Assembly (NCBI RefSeq): GCF_025997995.1
Contig: NZ_AP026683.1
Location: forward strand, 1,550,501-1,614,500
From: Sediminibacterium sp. TEGAF015
GTDB lineage: Bacteria > Bacteroidota > Bacteroidia > Chitinophagales > Chitinophagaceae
Reading direction: 5' to 3'
DNA length: 64,000 nucleotides
Position 1 is the first letter of the stretch. Each line of letters opens with the position of its first letter. The position numbers and the translations under genes are program-made. Of the stretch, positions 54,137 to 64,000 are shown one piece after another. Below the pieces are notes generated by a model that made no database searches, had not been told where the DNA came from, and saw only the letters and a program-made list of their open reading frames with translations.

Positions 54137-55129
54137 ATGAAAATTGTTTTTTTTAGTTCTCAACCATACGACAAGCAGTTTTTTAACCAATTGAATCAAC
54201 AGGGGTATGAATTAATTTTTCAGGAAACCAGCCTCAATGAACAATCTGTAAAGCTGGCTGCCGGCGCAAAAGCTGTCTGCGTTTTTGTGAATGATAAGGT
54301 GAATGCCGGTATTATTGAGCAATTAGCCAGTATGAAAGTGGGGATAATAGCCTTGCGTTGTGCCGGATTCAACAATGTGGATTTGGAAGCCGCTAAAGCT
54401 GCCGGTATTAAGGTATGCCGGGTTCCCGCCTATTCTCCTGAAGCTGTAGCAGAGCATGCTGTAGCTATGCTGCTAACCCTTAACAGAAAAACCCATAAAG
54501 CCTATAACAGGGTACGTGAGCAGAACTTTGCCCTGCAGGGTCTGCTGGGATTCAATTTGCATGGCAAAACCATCGGGGTAATTGGGACTGGCAATATTGG
54601 CAAAGCTTTCTGTAAAATCATGTTGGGATTTGGCTGTAAAGTGATGGCATTCGATTTAATTGCCAACCAGGAATTAATGGCAGCTGGGGTAGACTATCAG
54701 CCCCTGGTTGAAGTATTAAAGGCAGATATCATTTCTCTGCACTGTCCTTTAAATGAACAAACCAAACATATCATTCAGAAAGACACCATTGCCCTGATGA
54801 AACATGGAGTGGTTATTATCAATACCAGCAGAGGCGGATTGGTAAAAACAAAGGATGCTATTGATGCGCTAAAGTCGGGACAAATCAGTGCTTTAGGTAT
54901 TGATGTATATGAACAGGAAGAAAAAATATTTTTTAAAAACCTGTCAGAAGACATTATTCAAGACGATGAAATTCAAAGGTTAATGAGTTTCCCTAATGTT
55001 TTAATTACGGCACATCAGGCATTTTTTACACAAGAAGCTTTAGAACAAATTGCTACAACAACGTTAAATAATATCCAGCAATTGAGCGAAAACAGTAACT
55101 TAATACCTCAGGCAGCATTATTGACCTAA
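54137..55129 (+). CDS. D-2-hydroxyacid dehydrogenase (D-lactate dehydrogenase-like)
   Basis: A 330-residue NAD-dependent enzyme reducing a 2-oxoacid to the D-hydroxyacid, or the reverse. The nucleotide loop is GVIGTGNIGKAF (about 148-159). Catalytic Arg lies in NTSRGGLV, Glu in DVYEQEE, and His in ITAHQAFFT. The sequence is closest in feel to fermentative D-lactate dehydrogenase (LdhA), with the RxPAYSPEAVAEH segment. The ATG at 54137 fits the promoter; an upstream in-frame Met would start inside the ileS leader. Confidence 0.93.
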   Translation: MKIVFFSSQPYDKQFFNQLNQQGYELIFQETSLNEQSVKLAAGAKAVCVFVNDKVNAGIIEQLASMKVGIIALRCAGFNNVDLEAAKAAGIKVCRVPAYSPEAVAEHAVAMLLTLNRKTHKAYNRVREQNFALQGLLGFNLHGKTIGVIGTGNIGKAFCKIMLGFGCKVMAFDLIANQELMAAGVDYQPLVEVLKADIISLHCPLNEQTKHIIQKDTIALMKHGVVIINTSRGGLVKTKDAIDALKSGQISALGIDVYEQEEKIFFKNLSEDIIQDDEIQRLMSFPNVLITAHQAFFTQEALEQIATTTLNNIQQLSENSNLIPQAALLT

Positions 55130-55133
55130 ATTT

Positions 55134-55141
55134 TATCTTTA
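55134..55141 (+). promoter_or_regulatory. Possible -7 element 5 nt before a lipoprotein start
   Basis: TATCTTTA is one base from TAnnTTTG and ends 5 nt before the ATG at 55147. It lies right behind the dehydrogenase stop. Confidence 0.35.
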
Positions 55142-55146
55142 CCAGA

Positions 55147-56235
55147 ATGAAAGGATTGTATACATTGATTGCTTGGGTGGGTATTTTTGCCCTTGGATTT
55201 ACTTCCTGTTCCAAGGAACTCAGCTCAGAAGGACCTGGATTTGGGGGGAGTGCTTCCGGCACATTACTCGACAGTTTGGGTAATTGCCAAGCAGCTGTTG
55301 TAAAAGGACAGTATAAAGAATTGGAAACCCTTTCCGACAGCAATTATATCCTGATTAAGGTGAATTTTACAACTCAAGGCAAGTACATTATTTTCTCTGA
55401 TACTACCAATGGCATGTGGTTCAGGGATTCCGGATTTGCTTTTGTGCAGGGCGCCAATACCATTAAGCTAAAAGGAAAGGGACAGCCTATTTTGCCGGGC
55501 ACTTTTACCTTTCAGATTAATTTTGGCAACAGCGCCTGTCTGGTTGATATTACCACCATTGGCAGCGTGAACAATGGTTCTTCTACTACCGATTATCTGC
55601 CCACACGTGCAAATGGATATATTGATTATGAATTAACCCCAGCATTTGTTTCCAGCGGTTCAACTCCCATTCCTACATTCAGGTCAACTATTGCCAGTTC
55701 TTTATCTCAGGGAACTTATAAAAATGTAGCCAGAAACTATACGCGCTATAGCACCAGTATTGGGGATCAGTTGTTTGCCAGAAAAGATGGTTCCGGTAAA
55801 TACTACCAATTCGGAACCCCTGAATTTGATTACTTATACATTTACGATACCATCGTTAATAATGAACGGATGGACTTTGTTTACCTGGATGAATCCAGAA
55901 ATCCCGGACAGTTTTTCGACACAGATAGTTTACGAGTTGGTTTCTTTGACAACAATACCAACGCAATGGTTTACGGATGGGCTAAGATCAGGATTACTAC
56001 TTTGTATAAAGGGAGACAAATGTCTTTGTTGGGCACATTGTACACCGATATCATTACAGTTAAAAGAGAACTATATTTCAAGTCTGATATGTCCAGTAGT
56101 TTTACCCCTTTGAATTTAGTGGCCGAACTTTCCTATGCCAAAGGAATTGGCCTAGTAGACCAGCGAGTATTTGAAGCTACTGCATCTGGCACAACGGTGC
56201 AATCCATTACTATCAAAGGCTGGAATGGGTTATAG
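55147..56235 (+). CDS. Lipoprotein of unknown function
   Basis: A 362-residue protein with a lipoprotein signal: hydrophobic residues 4-18 and Cys21 in GFTSCSKEL, a start common among Chitinophagaceae lipoproteins. The body has two Ig-like or jelly-roll-like halves, beta-rich with many Gly, Ser and Thr, and a late RQMSLLGTLYTDIITVKREL segment. No catalytic motif is seen. It follows the dehydrogenase by 17 bp. Surface location is possible but not shown. Confidence 0.7.
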   Translation: MKGLYTLIAWVGIFALGFTSCSKELSSEGPGFGGSASGTLLDSLGNCQAAVVKGQYKELETLSDSNYILIKVNFTTQGKYIIFSDTTNGMWFRDSGFAFVQGANTIKLKGKGQPILPGTFTFQINFGNSACLVDITTIGSVNNGSSTTDYLPTRANGYIDYELTPAFVSSGSTPIPTFRSTIASSLSQGTYKNVARNYTRYSTSIGDQLFARKDGSGKYYQFGTPEFDYLYIYDTIVNNERMDFVYLDESRNPGQFFDTDSLRVGFFDNNTNAMVYGWAKIRITTLYKGRQMSLLGTLYTDIITVKRELYFKSDMSSSFTPLNLVAELSYAKGIGLVDQRVFEATASGTTVQSITIKGWNGL

Positions 56236-56238
56236 AAC

Positions 56239-56260
56239 TTCAATATGCTACAATATTGAA
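56239..56260 (+). terminator. Hairpin after lipoprotein gene, weak terminator
   Basis: TTCAATAT / ATATTGAA forms an 8-bp stem with a 6-nt loop just after the stop codon. There is no T-run on either side, so terminator function is uncertain. Confidence 0.3.
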
Positions 56261-56307
56261 CTGCGGTGGCGAACTTTTATAGTCTAGGTTAAAAATGCCA
56301 ACTAATC

Positions 56308-57231
56308 CTATTTCAAAAGTTCACAAGGCTTTAGACCTGTATGTTTTTTAAAAGCAGCGGAGAAATGAGAAATAGATGAATATCCCAGCAGTGCAGAAAC
56401 GTCCGTAACGCTTAAGCTTTTTTCATATAACAAATACTTGGCGTGTTCCATTCTTTGCTGTTGATAAAAATCGAATATGGTAGTGCCAAATACTTCTTTG
56501 AATCCTTTTTTCAGATAGCATTCGTTCATGGCAACCTTGCGGCTAAGTTCCTTGATGGTAATTGGATCACCAATATGTTGTAATAGAATATCTCTTGCCT
56601 GATATATACGCTCTTTACCGCTGTCATCAGCCAGAAACTTACAAGCAAACCCTTCTTCTTTTTCGTGCACCAAACAGTCCATACTGTACAGCAATAACTC
56701 GTGCACTTTAGCATTCACGTAAATATTTTCCATTGAACCAGAATAGCTATGGTTCAACAGTGCATCCAGTACATTTCTGTTTCGAATACAAAGTGGGAAT
56801 ATTTTGGTAAACGCGTTCGGATGCTTAAAGGCCAAAACTTCGTCTTTGCGGTTGGCCAACTTTACATTGTGAACGAATTGTTTCAGGAAACTGGCAGTAA
56901 AATGGAAAGTAAACACGTCCATGGTATGCATTTTACCACTGCAATTCATGGTGGGCAGCTCGCTACAAGCACTACAACTTCTTTCTGCACAATATTTGTT
57001 CCCGGAAATACAAAAACGTAGCTCTAGATAATTATCCTTGGGCTTTTGCTCATTGTAATGATAAACCAGCATGCCGCTATCATCCGTGATCCAGGCAGGC
57101 TGGGCATAGTAGCGCCGAATCGTATACTGAATAGACCCTGGGATGTTTTGCTCTTTTTTATAGAGCAATTCCATTCCGGCATCCAATCCACCCTTTTGGG
57201 CCTGCTTTAATATGTCCATGACTGTATTCAT
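56308..57231 (-). CDS. AraC-family transcriptional regulator with cysteine cluster
   Basis: A 307-residue regulator. The C-terminal AraC/XylS double helix-turn-helix (about 208-307) has TIKELSRKVAMNECYLKKGFKEVFGTTIFDFY, LSVTDVSALLGYSSISHFSAAFKKHTGLKP. The N-terminal sensing half is not a standard cupin in appearance. It carries five cysteines close together (Cys74, 81, 86, 89, 97), which may bind a metal or form redox disulfides. It stands alone, between a lipoprotein gene and the CheB-CheR kinase, so its target is not evident. Confidence 0.92.
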   Translation of the reverse strand: MNTVMDILKQAQKGGLDAGMELLYKKEQNIPGSIQYTIRRYYAQPAWITDDSGMLVYHYNEQKPKDNYLELRFCISGNKYCAERSCSACSELPTMNCSGKMHTMDVFTFHFTASFLKQFVHNVKLANRKDEVLAFKHPNAFTKIFPLCIRNRNVLDALLNHSYSGSMENIYVNAKVHELLLYSMDCLVHEKEEGFACKFLADDSGKERIYQARDILLQHIGDPITIKELSRKVAMNECYLKKGFKEVFGTTIFDFYQQQRMEHAKYLLYEKSLSVTDVSALLGYSSISHFSAAFKKHTGLKPCELLK

Positions 57232-57311
57232 CCAACGGCAAAATTAATGTATAAACATCTATTGGGCAAATAACAATGCTACGAGACTGTTAAGGCTTCG
57301 CAAAACCTGGG

Positions 57312-60300
57312 TTAACTCATGTTCAATTGCCTGGAAAATGGCAGTTCAATAATCAAGGTAGTTCCCTGACCTGGCTCACTCTCCATCTTAATACTACCCT
57401 GCATGGCTTCCACCTGTGTTCGTGTAATGAATAATCCCAGCCCCTTAGCATCTTTATTTCCGTGGAAGGTCTTATACATCCCGAAGACTTTATTGCCATT
57501 TTTCACGAGGTCAATCCCCATTCCATTATCCTGAATAATGAGCTGAGTGGCATTTTCCAGTTGAACCAGCCTCACATTAATATAAGGTACCTGATTGGGT
57601 TTACGGTATTTGATGGCATTGGTAATCAGGTTCAGTAAAATACTGTCCAGATAAGCAGGATTGGCCTGAATAATATCAGATTCGGAAAAATCATACATGA
57701 TTCTGGCATTAGCATCTGCTATAGTTAAACTTAAACTATTCTCAACCAGCTTCATTGCCTGCAGTATAGAGATATTCTTGATGAGAATATGATCATTGGT
57801 TTGAATGCTGATGGTTTCATTCAGATTAATCAGAGTTTCATCCAAAGAATTAGCTACCGTTTTGATCATTCCAAAAAAATCTTCTCTCTCTTCCAGGGGA
57901 AGCGCTTCTGCTAAAGAGACCAGACCTTTCAAATTGGCTACATGGGATCGGAAATTATGGGAAAGAATATGGGCAAATTGAATTAACCTGTTTTTTTGTT
58001 CCATGTTAATATTCAATTGCGCCTGTAGCTCTTCCTGTTTTTTAATCAAAGAAGTAATTTCATGACCAAGACATAAAATCTCGAAAAGTTCACCACTTTC
58101 ATTACGCAATAATTTAAACTCCCACTGGCTATTGATAATGCCATTGGGGCTGGGTTTTCGCAGATTTACCCAAACGGATTTTTCAGGTTCAGCAAAACAT
58201 TTTTCCACCGCTTTCATGCAAGCTTCATGGTCATCGCCTAAAATAGATTCCAACGAATTCTTACCTAACCAGTCTTCCAATTTCACACCGAACATTTCAG
58301 AGAAATACTTATTGAAATAAGTGTAATTCCCCTGCAAATCGGTTTTTACTACATAGAAAGAATTGTTTTCGATAATGGACTTATTATACAAACTTTCCTT
58401 CTCAATAATACGCTCCTTGTCTTCAAGGGTGTTGTACAGATTGCGCAAATGAGTTACATCCACAAAAGTAATCACCACCCCGTCCACTTTTCTATCTAGT
58501 GTTATGAATGGACTGATTCTTCGGATATAATATTTGCCTTCGTCATCTTTTATTTCATCTTCCAGTGCCACAACTTCATTCAAAGACTTCACTGAATCTT
58601 CAATCATTTTTAGTCTAATATCTTCTTTAAATGTGGCCGCAAAATTGGAAATAGACCTGCCTATATCTTTATCATTTAATTTAAAATGCTTCTGAAGAGA
58701 GGGAGTAAATTTTCTAATTCGCAGGTCTGCATCCAGAAACAAGGTACCTACATCGGTGCTATTGAATAAATTATTGGTATCATTATTCAAAATATTGAGT
58801 TCCTTATTTTTTTCTTGTAACTCATAATTGACAGTGTACAATTCCTCATTAACAGATTGTAATTCCTCATTGGTACTTTGCAACTCTTCATTAGAAGCCA
58901 TTAACTCTTCATTAGAAGCCTGCAATTCCTCATTGCTGGTTTCCAATTCCTCTACCACATTTTGCAACTGAACTTTGGTTTGAGAAAGTTCTAATTCCAG
59001 TTCCTTCATTTTCACATCCTGTACTTTTTCAAAAGGAATTTTCGAAAACTCAATTTCTTCTGTTACCGGTATTGATCTATCGCTAAACTGAATCAGGAAA
59101 CAATCTTTCAATCCATCTGCCTCACTCAATCGCTGAAGTTGAATATCAAATGACTTTTGCTGATCAGAGGTTTCAATCTGTATTTTTTTTATTACCAGGA
59201 TTTTATTCTCTTCCTGTAATGACTTTACTTTCTCCTGCAAAACTGTAGCAGTTACTTCATCAATCAATTTCAACAAATTGCGTTGAAATACCCCCTCTTT
59301 AAATTGAAGGTATTTGCCTGCATCCCCCTTGATATAAAGAATGTTAAACTGCGCATCAAAAAAGATACAGGAAGGACTATAGGTATTACTTAAAAAGCGA
59401 TAAAAAACTAGCTCTGTCTGTTCTTTGATGGTTTGTTCCGATTTGGTTTCTCTTTCTTTGTTGCCTCTTCCAATCAACATTCTTGGACTCATTTCCGGAT
59501 GTTCAAAATAAGGAGTAGGCTTTTCTGTAGCAGTATTTTTAAAGATTTTTGCTTTCTGATCTACCACACTAAAATAGCCACCAATATCACTGATGGATTC
59601 ACTTAATCCTAAAAACAGGTACCCCCCGGGATTCAATGCAAATAATAAATTGGTCAGCACTTTTTGTTGAGAAATTACATTCAGGTAAATCAACATATTT
59701 CTGCATGAAACCAAATCCATTCTGATAAAAGGGGTGTCCTTAATGGCATTGTGACTCGAGAATACCATTTTATCCCGGATGCGTTTGATAATCTGGATAC
59801 TGTCTACATTTTTGATGAAATAAGTATCCAGGTATTTTCTATCTAGTTCAGAAATGTTTCCTATATGAAACTTTCCAGATCCAGCAATTTGTACGGCATT
59901 ATTATCAACATCAGTTGCGAATACTTTGAAGTCGTTTCTAATCTGATTAGCCTGTATGTATTCATCCAATAAGATAGCAATAGAGTAAGCTTCCTCTCCT
60001 GTTGAACAAGCTACCACCCAAACTCGAATGATATCATTGGGTTTTTTATTATGAAACAAGGCAGGTATCACTTCCAACTTTAATTTTTCAAACGCTTCCC
60101 TATCCCTGAAAAAACTAGTTACCCCAATCAGAAAATCTTGTTTCAGTAAAACCACTTCTTCTGGTGAGCTTTTCATTAAATCGAGATAATCAATCAACTG
60201 CTCCTTATTTTTTAAGCTCATTCTTTTCTCAATCCTTCTGACCAATGTGTTGCGCTTGTATTGCTTAAAATCAATGCCTGTGCTGCGATTGATTTCTTCG

Positions 60301-60938
60301 AGAATACTTAGGAATAAATTGTCGTTTTCTTTGTCATTTACCAGATCCTTTGCTAAACTAATATTCGGAATCTTTTCCAGTATTTTAGCCATAGCTTCCG
60401 GCTCGGAAATAAACTCAGCCAACCCTGAGCTGATGGCTGCATTGGGCATCCCATTGAACTGCGCGGAAAGAGGATCCTGCACCAGAATAATCCCACCCGA
60501 TTCTTTAATGGTTTTGATACCTCTGGAACCATCGGAACCGGTTCCAGATAATATAATTCCAATGGATTTTTCTTTCCATTCTTCTCCTAATGAATGAAAG
60601 AATATATCGATAGGCAAGTTCAAATTGTGTTTGGGTGCTTTTTCTAGTAATAAAAGCTTATTGTCCTTTATAACCAGATTTTTATTCCGATGGGTCAGAT
60701 AAATGCAATTGGGATGTACTTCCTGCTGATCTTCTGCTGTGTAAATCGGCATTTCGGTATGCTTGGCCAGTAATTCCGGCATTAAACTCTTGAAATCAGG
60801 AGACAGGTGTTGGATAATTACAAATGCCATTCCTATATCCGGAGGAATTTGATTGAATAATTTTTGTATGGCGTCTAACCCCCCAGCTGATGCCCCAATT
60901 CCAACTATGTAGAAATCGCTGGCTTTAGAAGTACTCAT
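57312..60938 (-). CDS. CheB-CheR-PAS sensor histidine kinase fusion
   Basis: A 1208-residue cytoplasmic signalling protein. In order: CheB-type methylesterase (about 1-190; Ser17 in [26 protein letters not shown]); CheR-type methyltransferase (about 205-480; [21 protein letters not shown]); a coiled coil near 655-715 built from a seven-residue SNEELQA-like repeat; PAS domains near 730-850 and 860-975; and a kinase with phosphoacceptor candidate His in LSHNFRSH and HATPase motifs [27 protein letters not shown]. No chemoreceptor or flagellar gene is nearby. Such fusions occur in many Bacteroidota. The ATG at 60938 is preferred over a TTG three codons up. Confidence 0.95.
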   Translation of the reverse strand: MSTSKASDFYIVGIGASAGGLDAIQKLFNQIPPDIGMAFVIIQHLSPDFKSLMPELLAKHTEMPIYTAEDQQEVHPNCIYLTHRNKNLVIKDNKLLLLEKAPKHNLNLPIDIFFHSLGEEWKEKSIGIILSGTGSDGSRGIKTIKESGGIILVQDPLSAQFNGMPNAAISSGLAEFISEPEAMAKILEKIPNISLAKDLVNDKENDNLFLSILEEINRSTGIDFKQYKRNTLVRRIEKRMSLKNKEQLIDYLDLMKSSPEEVVLLKQDFLIGVTSFFRDREAFEKLKLEVIPALFHNKKPNDIIRVWVVACSTGEEAYSIAILLDEYIQANQIRNDFKVFATDVDNNAVQIAGSGKFHIGNISELDRKYLDTYFIKNVDSIQIIKRIRDKMVFSSHNAIKDTPFIRMDLVSCRNMLIYLNVISQQKVLTNLLFALNPGGYLFLGLSESISDIGGYFSVVDQKAKIFKNTATEKPTPYFEHPEMSPRMLIGRGNKERETKSEQTIKEQTELVFYRFLSNTYSPSCIFFDAQFNILYIKGDAGKYLQFKEGVFQRNLLKLIDEVTATVLQEKVKSLQEENKILVIKKIQIETSDQQKSFDIQLQRLSEADGLKDCFLIQFSDRSIPVTEEIEFSKIPFEKVQDVKMKELELELSQTKVQLQNVVEELETSNEELQASNEELMASNEELQSTNEELQSVNEELYTVNYELQEKNKELNILNNDTNNLFNSTDVGTLFLDADLRIRKFTPSLQKHFKLNDKDIGRSISNFAATFKEDIRLKMIEDSVKSLNEVVALEDEIKDDEGKYYIRRISPFITLDRKVDGVVITFVDVTHLRNLYNTLEDKERIIEKESLYNKSIIENNSFYVVKTDLQGNYTYFNKYFSEMFGVKLEDWLGKNSLESILGDDHEACMKAVEKCFAEPEKSVWVNLRKPSPNGIINSQWEFKLLRNESGELFEILCLGHEITSLIKKQEELQAQLNINMEQKNRLIQFAHILSHNFRSHVANLKGLVSLAEALPLEEREDFFGMIKTVANSLDETLINLNETISIQTNDHILIKNISILQAMKLVENSLSLTIADANARIMYDFSESDIIQANPAYLDSILLNLITNAIKYRKPNQVPYINVRLVQLENATQLIIQDNGMGIDLVKNGNKVFGMYKTFHGNKDAKGLGLFITRTQVEAMQGSIKMESEPGQGTTLIIELPFSRQLNMS

Positions 60939-60959
60939 GAAACTCAATTTTTCGATAAA

Positions 60960-61018
60960 GTCATATGACAGTCATATACAATATAACATTAATCCAGATG
61001 TGTTCAAATTACACATCT
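60960..61018. promoter_or_regulatory. Palindromes upstream of the CheB-CheR kinase
   Basis: Overlapping perfect palindromes GTCATATGAC (60960-60969) and ATATGAC-A-GTCATAT (60963-60977) start 21 bp before the kinase ATG. A further inverted repeat AGATGTGT-N7-ACACATCT lies at 60996-61018. They look like operators in a 275-bp divergent region. A third hairpin, CCCCAT-N5-ATGGGG, sits at 61102-61118 on the gyrB side. No matching regulator is identified. Confidence 0.45.
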
Positions 61019-61111
61019 ACATTTAATATTTTTTTAAGCTACTAAGTGCTTGCTAATGAAACAGTTGATACAAATAATTCTGCAAAAAAGAGGATTAGCA
61101 GCCCCATATAA

Positions 61112-63193
<2,082 letters not shown>

Positions 63194-63258
63194 GCAAAAA
63201 AGCAGTATCTTGTTTATCTAACCCAAACCCTATTCATTAAAATTAAATTCAACAGACA

Positions 63259-63465
63259 ATGGACACTTCAAAAATGATTAAAGCATATTGCCTTAAAACA
63301 AAGGAAAAAAATGTACCCATGCACGACGCTGTTGTCACCAAAACTGCCAAAGGCGGTTATATGGCTGGCGGACATGATGGCAAAGGCAATAAAATGGCAG
63401 CCATCCTAAGTGAAGCGAAAGCTTTACAGGCAATTGCAGATGGCGTTGCAAAAAAAGGATTCTAA
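63259..63465 (+). CDS. Small conserved-looking protein with degenerate zinc-ribbon-like start
   Basis: A 68-residue basic protein. The first 35 residues (MIKAYCLKTKEKNVPMHDAVVTKTAKGGYMAGGHDGKGNK in two pieces: KAYCLKTKEK and AVVTKTAKGGYM) resemble small DUF5679-type ribbons that read AYCxKC...TxxG, but with one cysteine where those have four. The second half is a predicted helix (MAAILSEAKALQAIADGVAKKGF). It follows gyrB by 65 bp and has its own hairpin terminator. Function unknown; coding is supported by position, good codons and the terminator. Confidence 0.7.
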   Translation: MDTSKMIKAYCLKTKEKNVPMHDAVVTKTAKGGYMAGGHDGKGNKMAAILSEAKALQAIADGVAKKGF

Positions 63466-63487
63466 TTCCCGCTTTAAAAAGAAACTG

Positions 63488-63512
63488 AACCCCGGCTTGT
63501 CCGGGGTTTTTT
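63488..63512 (+). terminator. Rho-independent terminator after the 68-residue gene
   Basis: AACCCCGG / CCGGGGTT stem (63488-63495 and 63501-63508) with a 5-nt loop, then six T. Strong and well placed, 23 bp after the stop; it also separates the convergent mfd. Confidence 0.92.
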
Positions 63513-63541
63513 ATTTACCCCTATCAGCTGATTGATAAAGG

Positions 63542-64000
63542 TTAGGGTGCGGCTTCTTGTACTGGTTTAGCTAAAACAGTTGTATGCATCTGAGTTAAAA
63601 AACGATGCATTTCTTCCATCCCTTTTATGGGCTCAACAACCAACAAGAACACTTTACCGGTTTGCTTCAATTTTCCTTTATTGGTTCCGGTTTGAAGGAA
63701 TGCCAGTACATTCTTAAATAAGTTGGATTCAAAATAAGGAGAGTCTGGCTTATTGATGAAATAACAACGCAGCACTTCGTCTTTCAAAGTCATTTTTTCG
63801 AAGCCCATGTCTACTGCTAGCTTCCTGCATTTAACGGTTGTAAACAAGTCCTCAACAGCAGCGGGGACCGGACCAAACCGATCCTGCAGTTCGTGATGGA
63901 AAGTATCCAATTCTTCCTCATTTTCACAATTGTCTAGGCGGGTATACAAAGACAATCTTTCTGTGATGCTTTCTACATAACTATCCGGTATCAATATTTC
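63542..64000 (-). CDS. mfd: Transcription-repair coupling factor Mfd (3' part of gene)
   Basis: Mfd removes stalled RNA polymerase and recruits UvrA to the lesion. The last 152 codons are present and the gene continues past the right edge, since the frame is open at position 64000 (reading ...EILIPDSYVESITERLSLY). The segment IPDSYVESITERLSLYTRL with LQDRFGPVPAAVEDL is the TRCF C-terminal region, and the rest is the D7-type regulatory domain that holds UvrA binding in check. It links by function with uvrA at the opposite end of the window, though the two are not neighbours. Confidence 0.94.
   Translation of the reverse strand, partial: EILIPDSYVESITERLSLYTRLDNCENEEELDTFHHELQDRFGPVPAAVEDLFTTVKCRKLAVDMGFEKMTLKDEVLRCYFINKPDSPYFESNLFKNVLAFLQTGTNKGKLKQTGKVFLLVVEPIKGMEEMHRFLTQMHTTVLAKPVQEAAP

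Noticed and set aside
58790-58990. Tandem DNA repeat or CRISPR-like array
   Set aside because: The repetition is explained by the seven-residue coiled-coil repeat of the CheB-CheR kinase; there are no spacers.

Overview
The window is a 64 kb piece of a Bacteroidota chromosome, most likely from the family Chitinophagaceae. Four things point there: promoter -7 elements of the TAnnTTTG type, little Shine-Dalgarno signal at start codons, a LytS/LytTR-type kinase-regulator pair, and many secreted or lipoprotein genes of the kind common in that family. The genus cannot be fixed from the sequence alone. Coding density is high. I see no rRNA, tRNA, CRISPR array, insertion sequence, prophage or integrated plasmid. 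This is ordinary core and shell chromosome with gene order switching strand every few genes.

Layout. 1-5 kb: 5' part of uvrA, an ECF sigma factor, a split DsbD thiol-reduction system, and purQ. 4.6-10.9 kb: two proteins of unknown function, a KUP potassium transporter and two related membrane-anchored alpha/beta hydrolases. 10.9-14.0 kb: a four-gene operon on the minus strand (SPFH protein, ribbon-helix-helix protein, two LD-carboxypeptidases) behind a well-formed promoter that overlaps a palindrome. 14.1-19.5 kb: metG, then a GMC oxidoreductase with its Tat-exported small subunit and an FG-GAP-like secreted protein. 19.6-23.0 kb: B12-dependent ribonucleotide reductase, with a cluster of DnaA-box-like sites upstream. 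23.4-30.9 kb: a run of eight plus-strand genes (GGGP synthase, AlkB, Nramp-like transporter, then a tight peptidase/aminotransferase/hydrolase group). 30.9-34.4 kb: an ABC-2 exporter operon with a LolA-like protein and a methyltransferase. 34.5-40.1 kb: P-type ATPase, M28 peptidase, and the LytTR regulator with its kinase. 40.2-50.6 kb: dxs, scpA, mscL, an EamA transporter, frr, a transketolase N-terminal subunit, a LolC/E-type permease, rbfA, an MsbA-like ABC protein, and a DksA-family protein with a very long Ala/Lys/Pro tail. 50.7-64 kb: ileS, a D-2-hydroxyacid dehydrogenase, a lipoprotein, an AraC regulator with a cysteine cluster, a giant CheB-CheR-PAS kinase, gyrB, a 68-residue protein and the 3' end of mfd.

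The more interesting signals are these. The DsbD fusion has lost the cysteine pair of its alpha domain, while the adjacent small gene keeps one. Four DnaA-box-like sites sit in about 80 bp upstream of nrdJ. A DksA-like protein with only one of four zinc ligands is fused to a histone-H1/AlgP-like tail. The SPFH promoter overlaps a palindrome, and a ribbon-helix-helix protein is encoded in the same operon. Several -7 elements end 3-5 nt before the start codon, which suggests leaderless mRNAs. The Nramp-like protein lacks the canonical metal-binding Asn and Met. No single locus is clearly a new defence or mobile system. The best candidates for undescribed biology are the SPFH-RHH-carboxypeptidase operon and the peptidase/class-IV-aminotransferase operon.
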